Positions 55,208-64,000 of a stretch of DNA of 64,000 nucleotides are shown one piece after another (within the stretch, counting starts at the first letter, position 1; each line of letters opens with the position of its first letter). The DNA lies in assembly GCF_003987225.1 (NCBI RefSeq), contig NZ_PIPX01000001.1, forward strand, positions 620,001 through 684,000, in the 5' to 3' direction. Source of the stretch: Pseudidiomarina homiensis. GTDB taxonomy: Bacteria; Pseudomonadota; Gammaproteobacteria; Enterobacterales; Alteromonadaceae. Made by a program: the position numbers and the translations under genes. Under the pieces are notes generated by a model that was given only the letters and a program-made list of their open reading frames with translations, searched no databases and was not told the DNA's origin.

Positions 55208-55769
55208 AAGCAATTCCGGCGATGATGACCATAGCCCAACCGATACGGTCGACATAAGTTCTTAGCTTTAATGCCATCTTCGGCCCTCCTGTTTTCAACA
55301 GCCAAGCGACCAAATAGAACCGTAGACCGCGACTTATCAACGAGCCTAACACAAACGGGATGAACATAACCTGCAGCATCCCACCACTCACCGTAAAGAG
55401 CTTATAAGGAAGCGGTGAAAACCCTGCAATAAAAATAATCCAAAACCCGTAGCTTTGGAACCAAGTTGTCACTGTTGCCAATTTATCTTGGTAACCGGCC
55501 CACTCGACCAACGGTAACACTAACGGCTCGAAAGCAAAGTATCCCAGCCAATAACCGGCAATACCACCCAATACTGATGCAATTGTCGTTAAAAATGCGA
55601 AAAACCATGCGCGTTGCGGCTGCGTCATGGCCATCGGTGCCAACATAACATCCGGTGGGATTGGAAAAATAACAGATTCAGTAAAACTTAAGCCGACCAA
55701 GATAGCAGGCGCGCGACGATGTTGCGACCATTGCAAAACACGATCATAAAGCGCGCTAAACAGCTTCAT
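55191..55769 (-). CDS. yqaA: YqaA, DedA/SNARE-associated family membrane protein
   Basis: Inner-membrane protein, 192 residues, with about four to five membrane segments. The DedA-family signature [15 protein letters not shown] lies near residue 29. DedA proteins act in lipid carrier flipping and membrane energetics, but the role of YqaA is not established. Its ATG overlaps the pcm stop and its end overlaps nlpD. Presence between pcm and nlpD is common in gammaproteobacteria. Confidence 0.9.
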   Translation of the reverse strand: MKLFSALYDRVLQWSQHRRAPAILVGLSFTESVIFPIPPDVMLAPMAMTQPQRAWFFAFLTTIASVLGGIAGYWLGYFAFEPLVLPLVEWAGYQDKLATVTTWFQSYGFWIIFIAGFSPLPYKLFTVSGGMLQVMFIPFVLGSLISRGLRFYLVAWLLKTGGPKMALKLRTYVDRIGWAMVIIAGIAYVWTR

Positions 55770-56401
55770 GCCAAACTTCCTGGTACAAGGGGCACAAACT
55801 TGACGTCGCCGAGTTGCTTATGTTCGTAGTCATCACCAAAACGGCGAATGACCACTAAACGCTGTTTGATACTTCCCACAGGAATAATCATCACCCCACC
55901 ATCGGCAAGTTGTTCCATTAGTGCATGCGGTATGTCACTAGCGGCGGCTGTCACGATAATGCCATCAAACGGCGCTTTGCTTTGCCAGCCTTGCCAGCCA
56001 TCACCGTGCCGCATACTAACATTATGTAAATCGAGCTTTTTCAGGCGTCGCTTCGCTTGATACTGCAACTCAGCGATACGTTCTACAGAAAAGACCTTAT
56101 CGACTAACTGTGCCAATATGGCTGTTTGATAACCACTGCCGGTACCGATTTCCAGTACCTTATGACAATGATGTTGCATCAAGAGTTGCGTCATTGATGC
56201 CACCATTAAAGGTTGCGATATTGTTTGCCCCTTGCCAATCGGCAGCGCGGTATTTTCATAGGCTTTATGCGCCAACGATTCCGGCATAAATAGGTGACGC
56301 GGAGTATTCGCAATGACCTCTAATACTTGATCATTGCTGATCCCCTGCTCTCGCAGCAACGCAACCAAGCGTTTTGCCATTCCCTGAAAATTTTGAATCA
56401 T
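55766..56401 (-). CDS. pcm: Pcm, protein-L-isoaspartate O-methyltransferase
   Basis: Repairs isoaspartyl residues in aged proteins with SAM. The 211 residues have the family motifs [24 protein letters not shown] (opening [10 protein letters not shown]) and SAM motif [16 protein letters not shown]. Lies 24 bases after surE and overlaps yqaA; the surE-pcm-nlpD-rpoS order is conserved. Confidence 0.95.
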   Translation of the reverse strand: MIQNFQGMAKRLVALLREQGISNDQVLEVIANTPRHLFMPESLAHKAYENTALPIGKGQTISQPLMVASMTQLLMQHHCHKVLEIGTGSGYQTAILAQLVDKVFSVERIAELQYQAKRRLKKLDLHNVSMRHGDGWQGWQSKAPFDGIIVTAAASDIPHALMEQLADGGVMIIPVGSIKQRLVVIRRFGDDYEHKQLGDVKFVPLVPGSLA

Positions 56402-56425
56402 TATCGTTTTTTCTTGTTGTTATAA

Positions 56426-57181
56426 TTAGTCTTTCGTTTCGTCAAGCCACGCCGCTAACGTGTCTTGGTGACTTCTCGCTGTCATATCCAAACTGATCGG
56501 CGTTATCGAGACGTAGCCCTCGCGCACAGCGTAAAAATCAGTGTCTTCACCGTCATCTTGATGCCCACCAATAGGGCCATACCAATAAATTTTACGGCCA
56601 AATGGATCGCTTGACTCAACCATGGTCTCGGCGCGGTGGCGACGACCTAATCGGGTAATTTTAATGCCCTTGAGTTCCTCATAAGGTACCGCCGGAACGT
56701 TAATATTCAGAATTGTGTCAAGGCGTAACGGTTGATCTGCCATTTTACTCACGATATCAGCTACCACACGAGCTGCAGTTTCATAGTAATCGTGCGTGCG
56801 ATCGCCCATGGATACTGCAATGGCCGGGAGGCCCATGTAACGCCCTTCCATAGCGGCAGCAACAGTTCCTGAATAGAGTACATCGTCGCCCATGTTGGGC
56901 CCATCGTTAATACCCGACACAACAAGATCGACATCGTCCGCAAGTGGTGAGTTGGTACCCAAGTGCACGCAGTCGGTGGGAGTACCATTGAGCGAAAAAA
57001 AGCCATTATCAAGTTTCTGTACGCGTAACGGGTTATGTAACGTCAACGAATTACTAGCGCCGCTACAATTCCGATCTGGCGCAATAACCCGCACCTGTGC
57101 AATTTCATTAAGCGCTTCGTAAAGCGCTGCAATACCTGGTGCGTGAACGCCATCATCGTTGCTCACTAATAACTTCATCAT
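56426..57181 (-). CDS. surE: SurE, 5'/3'-nucleotidase
   Basis: Metal-dependent nucleotidase and exopolyphosphatase of stationary phase. The 251 residues start KLLVSNDDGVHAPGI with the metal-binding Asp-Asp pair, then NSLTLHNPLR and the VSGINDGPNMGDDVLYSGTV block. Start ATG at 57181 overlaps the truD stop; a second ATG follows immediately. Confidence 0.95.
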   Translation of the reverse strand: MMKLLVSNDDGVHAPGIAALYEALNEIAQVRVIAPDRNCSGASNSLTLHNPLRVQKLDNGFFSLNGTPTDCVHLGTNSPLADDVDLVVSGINDGPNMGDDVLYSGTVAAAMEGRYMGLPAIAVSMGDRTHDYYETAARVVADIVSKMADQPLRLDTILNINVPAVPYEELKGIKITRLGRRHRAETMVESSDPFGRKIYWYGPIGGHQDDGEDTDFYAVREGYVSITPISLDMTARSHQDTLAAWLDETKD

Positions 57182-58236
57182 ACGGCTTCATCCTCTGTCA
57201 CATCTTGCATTAATTCACGAAGTACGCTGGTAGCGAAACTCCCCGTCGGCAGACTAAACATTACATCGACGGTATCGGTATCGACGCACTCGAAAGCTGC
57301 TTGCTCAAGGTTTAGTAGCAATCGGCGGCGCGCTAGATCTACGCGCTTCTGTCGTAAACCATCAACTAAGTTTTGATAACCTTGTAACTGTTCATGCTCA
57401 AACGGACTCAAATGCTCTTGCCACGGTTCTTTGTAGCCGCCCGGCAAAGGGCCCGAAAGATGAATATCACCACTACGCCAACGTTCAATAAGTGTATCAT
57501 CGAGTTGTTCCACTTGAAAAAACGAACGCGTCCCACTGAGTAGCATAAAATCGCCGGTCTCGGGGGTAAGTCGCTGTTGTTCGATACGCTGGCTGAGAAG
57601 CGTATTGAATAGGTAAGAGCGGATACTCGATAACAGCATTCCCTGTTGTTGACGGCTCCATTTTTTTGCCTTTTTATTACTTATCTCACCGGTTAGCCAT
57701 GCTTCAGCCTTCACCAGGTTTTGGCCGTCGCGGCCAAACCGTTGCTCACCAAAATAGTTTGGCACACCATGTTGTACAAGCTGTTGCCAACGCTCTTGCA
57801 GCGCCTCTACATCGCTCACCTGACGCAAGCGCAAACGAAATGCATTACCCTGATGCAACCCCATTTTCAGCTTTTTACTGCGCAGGAAAGCACGTTCGAC
57901 ACGAAATTCTGGATGATCAAGCTGCTGCCAGTCGAGCAATGCTTTACCCGGCAGTTGCACTGAAAACCACTGCCAAGTTTCAGCCTGCCGATCCTTGAGG
58001 CCAGCATAACTGACGCTGCGCTCGCTAACACCGGCAAACTCAGCTAACTGGCGCGCGACAAAAGTTGTGTTAGCGCCTTTTTTATATACCCATAGCCACT
58101 GATGCTCACCCTCATCTTCGGCAGTCACGTCAAGGAGCTCCGTTACTTGAAAGTCGCTAGGTTGTTGCTTATAGCTGCCAGTCACCTGTGGACGACCATG
58201 CATATAACTCAGTTCAGCTAAGTTTGCATCAATCAA
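57178..58236 (-). CDS. truD: TruD, tRNA pseudouridine(13) synthase
   Basis: Makes pseudouridine 13 in tRNA-Glu. The 352 residues have the catalytic region [17 protein letters not shown] (Asp in GLKDR) and [16 protein letters not shown]. The start is TTG at 58236: the resulting N-terminus [17 protein letters not shown] aligns with E. coli, and a perfect AGGAGG lies six bases upstream within ispF. An ATG at 58203 is the alternative and would cut conserved residues. Confidence 0.94.
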   Translation of the reverse strand: MIDANLAELSYMHGRPQVTGSYKQQPSDFQVTELLDVTAEDEGEHQWLWVYKKGANTTFVARQLAEFAGVSERSVSYAGLKDRQAETWQWFSVQLPGKALLDWQQLDHPEFRVERAFLRSKKLKMGLHQGNAFRLRLRQVSDVEALQERWQQLVQHGVPNYFGEQRFGRDGQNLVKAEAWLTGEISNKKAKKWSRQQQGMLLSSIRSYLFNTLLSQRIEQQRLTPETGDFMLLSGTRSFFQVEQLDDTLIERWRSGDIHLSGPLPGGYKEPWQEHLSPFEHEQLQGYQNLVDGLRQKRVDLARRRLLLNLEQAAFECVDTDTVDVMFSLPTGSFATSVLRELMQDVTEDEAV

Positions 58237-58711
58237 GTGGCGCCTCCTGCATCAGCACCACTGCATGGCAGGCAATTCCCTCTTTGCGACCAACAAAGCC
58301 GAGTTTCTCGGTAGTGGTTGCTTTCACATTGACTCGACTTACATCGGCACGCAACGTTGCTGCAATACGACCACGCATATCGGTAATAAACGAAGCCAAC
58401 TTTGGCGCTTGCGCTACGATGGTAACGTCGAGATTGCCCAAGACATAGCCCTCTTGCGCAGCCATTTGCACCACCTGCGCGAGGAGTTCGGCGCTATCCG
58501 CGCCCGCGTAAGTTGCATCAGTATCGGGAAAATGGTGACCAATATCACCTTTACCCAAAGCACCTAAAACCGCATCTGTTATCGCGTGCAGGACGACATC
58601 ACCATCGGAGTGAGCAATTAAACCTTGCTCATAGTCAACCTTTACACCACCTAGTACTAAAGGCTTGTCACTACCAAATTTGTGTACATCGTAGCCATGT
58701 CCTATGCGCAT
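58229..58711 (-). CDS. ispF: IspF, MECDP synthase
   Basis: 2-C-methyl-D-erythritol 2,4-cyclodiphosphate synthase of the MEP isoprenoid pathway. The 160 residues carry the metal ligands Asp8, His10 and His42 (GYDVHKF and [10 protein letters not shown]). It follows ispD by 12 bases and overlaps truD by eight. Confidence 0.97.
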   Translation of the reverse strand: MRIGHGYDVHKFGSDKPLVLGGVKVDYEQGLIAHSDGDVVLHAITDAVLGALGKGDIGHHFPDTDATYAGADSAELLAQVVQMAAQEGYVLGNLDVTIVAQAPKLASFITDMRGRIAATLRADVSRVNVKATTTEKLGFVGRKEGIACHAVVLMQEAPLD

Positions 58712-58723
58712 TTCGTCTCCTTC

Positions 58724-59419
58724 TTAAGTTTTTGCCGTAAGCCAAAGTTGGGCGAGCTGTTCGTCGCCCGGCAAGGTGATCTTAATATTACTGCGTTTAC
58801 CTTGCACCAACTTTGGTTGCTTACCTAATGCTTCGATCACCGACGCTTCATCGGTTAACTGAGGGTTATCAACGCCTAGCCGAGTAAAGCCAGATAGCAA
58901 CTCTGCACTGCGGAACACTTGCGGCGTTAACGCTTGCCAAAGTTGCTCGCGTGCCACTGTGGCGAGCGAGCGATGCTGTTCACTCGCACGCTTCAAGGTA
59001 TCCGCCACGGGCAGCGCCAGTAGTGCGCCCACCTCGTCGGCTAAGGCGTGGTCTAGCACCGAGGCGAGTTCCTCAGCACTCAAACAAGGACGCGCCGCAT
59101 CGTGAACAGCTACCCAAACAAAACCAGCAGCCGCAGCTGCAGCAACACCGCTTTGCACCGAAGCAGCGCGCGTCGCACCGCCCTCAACTCGGGTAATGGG
59201 TGTGGAAGTGTTAAAATTCAGCGTCGGGTAATACGCATCTTCAGCGCTTGTGGCAATAAAAATGTGGCTAATGCGCGGATCTTGGCTAAGCGCTTTAACA
59301 GTCAGCTCTAGCACAGTAGAGCCCGCAATCTGCAAGTACTGCTTCGGCCGCGTACTTTGCATGCGTCGCCCAATTCCCGCCGCCGGGACGATAGCTGCCA
59401 CGCTGTTATTCTGGGTCAT
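58724..59419 (-). CDS. ispD: IspD, MEP cytidylyltransferase
   Basis: 2-C-methyl-D-erythritol 4-phosphate cytidylyltransferase. The 231 residues start with the nucleotide-binding motif PAAGIGRRMQSTRPKQYL and contain VAVHDAARPCLS. Overlaps the ftsB end by 14 bases, so ftsB-ispD-ispF-truD is one operon. Confidence 0.96.
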   Translation of the reverse strand: MTQNNSVAAIVPAAGIGRRMQSTRPKQYLQIAGSTVLELTVKALSQDPRISHIFIATSAEDAYYPTLNFNTSTPITRVEGGATRAASVQSGVAAAAAAGFVWVAVHDAARPCLSAEELASVLDHALADEVGALLALPVADTLKRASEQHRSLATVAREQLWQALTPQVFRSAELLSGFTRLGVDNPQLTDEASVIEALGKQPKLVQGKRSNIKITLPGDEQLAQLWLTAKT

Positions 59420-59705
59420 AAGTGGTAGGTTGTTTATTCGGAATGAGTCGGAAAAAAGTTTCGTCTTGTTTAATTAAGCCGAGCTCGTTGCGCGCACGCT
59501 CTTCGAGGGCTACTTCGCCTTCGCGCAAATCCTCAATATCGGCAATCAACACTTGGTTGCGCTGGCGTAACTTCTGGTTCGTTTGTTCTTGCCGCGCGAC
59601 GTCTTCTTGCAAATGCCAATACTCCGGTAAGCTATTTTTGCCAAACCAGAGTCGGTATTGCAGTGCGACCAAAAGCACTAGGAGAAAGACTTTTAACAGA
59701 CGCAT
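59406..59705 (-). CDS. ftsB: FtsB, cell division protein
   Basis: Bitopic inner-membrane protein that forms the FtsQBL complex. The 99 residues have a membrane segment (about 4-20), a leucine-zipper-like coiled coil (about 28-70) and the conserved ARNELGLIKQDETFFRLI end. I start at 59705; additional upstream codons do not resemble FtsB. In most relatives eno is directly upstream; here two unrelated genes intervene. Confidence 0.94.
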   Translation of the reverse strand: MRLLKVFLLVLLVALQYRLWFGKNSLPEYWHLQEDVARQEQTNQKLRQRNQVLIADIEDLREGEVALEERARNELGLIKQDETFFRLIPNKQPTTYDPE

Positions 59706-59734
59706 CGCCACCCTCGCATGGTATGATTGTGCTA

Positions 59735-59762
59735 AGTATACCTTTCTTTCGCATCGAACCAA
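59735..59762 (-). promoter_or_regulatory. Candidate promoter of ftsB-ispD-ispF
   Basis: Reading leftward TTGGTT (59757-59762), 16 bases, TATACT (59735-59740), 30 bases before the ftsB ATG. Such a promoter is needed because eno no longer precedes ftsB. Confidence 0.5.
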
Positions 59763-59778
59763 ATGTTAACAGGCTAAC

Positions 59779-60495
59779 ATGGACTACTACCTTATCGCAT
59801 TGATCATGTTTGCGGGAGCCTTTTTACAAGGAATTACCGGTTTTGGCTCCGGCTTGGTCGCCGTACCGCTATTGAGCCTACTGCTACCGCTCACCATGCT
59901 CACCCCAATGTTATCGTTAATCAATGTCGCACTCGCAGTGTACTTAGCATGGCTATTACGTCACTATTTAGCGCTACGGCGTTGGGGCCCCCTTTTTGTA
60001 GCGGGGATATTCGGTACCTTAATTGGTAATTACGCCCTCGCCTACGTGCCACTAACGACCTTGCAACTCGGTATGGCAATCTTTGTGATCAGTGCTGGGC
60101 TACTGTTTTGGTTTGGCATTCAACTACGACTACCCGCAAGACTCCCCCAACAAACAGGGATCGGGCTCCTGTCAGGCTTCGCGAATGGAGCGCTGACGCT
60201 TGGCGGACCGCCAGTGGTCTTGTTTTTAACCGCAAACCGCCTCGCACGTAGTGAATTCCGTGCAACTTTAGCGGTGTTCTTTTTAGCTCTTGGTATGACG
60301 AACGTGGTTTCCTTTGGCTTGCAAGGTCGGTATGCAACGATTGATCCGCTCGCATTATTAGTCTTGATCGTGGGCGCTTTGTTGGGAGCTTATGGTGGCC
60401 ATCGTTTAAGCGGTAAACTCTCTGAACAAGGATTTCGGCGATTAACGCTATTGCTCGTTATTGGCGCAGGAATAATGGTGATTATCGGTCGCTAG
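59779..60495 (+). CDS. TSUP (TauE/SafE) family membrane transporter
   Basis: Integral membrane protein, 238 residues, about eight segments, with the duplicated TauE/SafE pattern: N-terminal FAGAFLQGITGFGSGLVAVP and central GLLSGFANGALTLGGPPVVLFL. Family members are linked to export or import of sulfite, sulfoacetate or other organosulfur anions; the substrate here is not evident. It stands alone on the plus strand between ftsB and eno and is an insertion relative to the usual order. A link to methanethiol from methionine gamma-lyase would be speculation. Confidence 0.88.
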   Translation: MDYYLIALIMFAGAFLQGITGFGSGLVAVPLLSLLLPLTMLTPMLSLINVALAVYLAWLLRHYLALRRWGPLFVAGIFGTLIGNYALAYVPLTTLQLGMAIFVISAGLLFWFGIQLRLPARLPQQTGIGLLSGFANGALTLGGPPVVLFLTANRLARSEFRATLAVFFLALGMTNVVSFGLQGRYATIDPLALLVLIVGALLGAYGGHRLSGKLSEQGFRRLTLLLVIGAGIMVIIGR

Positions 60496-60497
60496 GC

Positions 60498-61133
60498 TTA
60501 ACTTAATAACTGCCAATCAATCGCAGTGGCGAGGAGGAGTTCGCGCAGCGACAAGGTGCGTGGGTCAATACGGCCTTTGTGTGACCATTGATGGCCGCAC
60601 ACCGCAGGTTGCAGCCAAGTTAACTCTGGTTTTGCCAACAACAGATGATCGCCGTCGCTCTCGCAGTTTTCACCGGTGAACAAGAACCAGCCAAACTCGT
60701 TGCAATGAACCCGACCTTGTTCACTATCAATACGATCAATGGAATCAAGTCTTACTTGTTGCAGGTGCGGATCTAAATTCAAAATGGGGACTGTCGTGCC
60801 GAGCTGCACATCTTTACTTTGCAGCCACTTCTCAAGCTTACGTCCTCGAGTGGCGGTGCTTTTGAGTTGCCTTTTCTGCGGCGTTTGCCAACTCGCATTT
60901 TGGACATCTAATTCACATGGACAACCGCAACTGAGCATTGCCCGAGCCGCATTACGAATGTAATAACTTAAACTACGTAGACGCCGCTGTAGACCGGCGG
61001 CGGAATTTACCTGAAGTTGCGATAACACAGCGAGTTCACGCTCATAAAGCGCTGTACAGAGCTCAGGAAAAGCGACCGGATCATAACCCGGCCGCTGTTC
61101 AACAACTTCGAATATATCGCGTTGTCCGCTCAC
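60498..61133 (-). CDS. Uncharacterised protein downstream of eno
   Basis: I do not recognise this protein. It has 211 residues, no signal peptide and no membrane segment. The N-terminal half is helical and basic (AGLQRRLRSLSYYIRNAARAM); a cysteine cluster CGCPCELD (about 69-76) and a C-terminal half with HCNEFGWFLFTGENCESDGDHLLL-type Cys/His (His143 region) and VCGHQWSHKGR could bind metal. GTG start at 61133, 18 bases after the eno stop, same strand, so probably cotranscribed with eno. It ends two bases from the convergent TSUP stop. Codon use looks like that of its neighbours. Confidence 0.75.
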   Translation of the reverse strand: MSGQRDIFEVVEQRPGYDPVAFPELCTALYERELAVLSQLQVNSAAGLQRRLRSLSYYIRNAARAMLSCGCPCELDVQNASWQTPQKRQLKSTATRGRKLEKWLQSKDVQLGTTVPILNLDPHLQQVRLDSIDRIDSEQGRVHCNEFGWFLFTGENCESDGDHLLLAKPELTWLQPAVCGHQWSHKGRIDPRTLSLRELLLATAIDWQLLS

Positions 61134-61151
61134 TGTTTGGGCACCAGTCGC

Positions 61152-64000
<2,849 letters not shown>

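Overview
The window is a contiguous stretch of bacterial chromosome with tightly packed protein genes. I see no rRNA, tRNA, CRISPR array, insertion sequence or prophage. Gene content and order (pspF next to sapABCDF; pyrG-eno ... ftsB-ispD-ispF-truD-surE-pcm-yqaA-nlpD-rpoS, mutS, pncC-recA; rne, then rluC through acpP; bioA divergent from bioBFC) point to a gammaproteobacterium. Close matches to E. coli proteins, together with protein- and amino-acid-degrading functions, suggest a marine Alteromonadales member. My best guess is Idiomarinaceae; that name is an inference, not something the sequence states.

Layout. 1-3900: biotin synthesis, bioBFC facing bioA across a shared promoter with a candidate BirA operator. 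3900-11900: asnS, a nitroreductase, sppA-ansA, a sodium-coupled amino-acid transporter and a lone prpD. 12000-16600 (minus): pabC-mltG-tmk-holB-pilZ-tatD. 16600-23700 (minus): rluC, a HAD phosphatase, maf, yceD, rpmF, plsX, fabH, fabD, fabG and acpP, a fatty-acid and cell-envelope cluster without fabF. 23700-27400: rne with a long structured leader. 27400-29900: a secreted S9 peptidase. 30000-38300 (minus): an amino-acid catabolic island with methionine gamma-lyase, phenylalanine hydroxylase and its pterin-recycling partner, a TyrR-type regulator, and the full homogentisate pathway (hppD, hmgA, fahA, maiA). 38400-46500: pspABC divergent from pspF-sapABCDF. 46500-50200: putP, rssA, recA. 50200-59700: pncC, mutS, rpoS, nlpD, yqaA, pcm, surE, truD, ispF, ispD, ftsB. 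59700-64000: a TSUP transporter, an unrecognised gene, eno and the 3' part of pyrG.

How the parts fit. Peptide and amino-acid use is a recurring theme: a surface S9 peptidase, SppA, cytoplasmic asparaginase, PutP, an NSS transporter, the Sap peptide ABC system, methionine gamma-lyase, and complete Phe to Tyr to fumarate plus acetoacetate catabolism. The most coherent regulatory signal I found is three TyrR-type palindromes (TGTAAA-N6-TTTACA, 10 to 11 of 12 positions). One lies in front of each catabolic operon and one in front of the tyrR-like gene itself, which suggests a small autoregulated regulon contained in the island. Other regulatory signals that can be read directly are the LexA box of recA, a sigma-54 promoter with an IHF-like site for pspA, a BirA-like operator on the bioB promoter, several intrinsic terminators, and a rne leader with mutually exclusive pairings.

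Most of the window is well-known housekeeping sequence. I did not find an evidently new defence, mobile or biosynthetic system. The least explained items are the protein encoded at 60498-61133, the rne leader, and the insertion that separates eno from ftsB.
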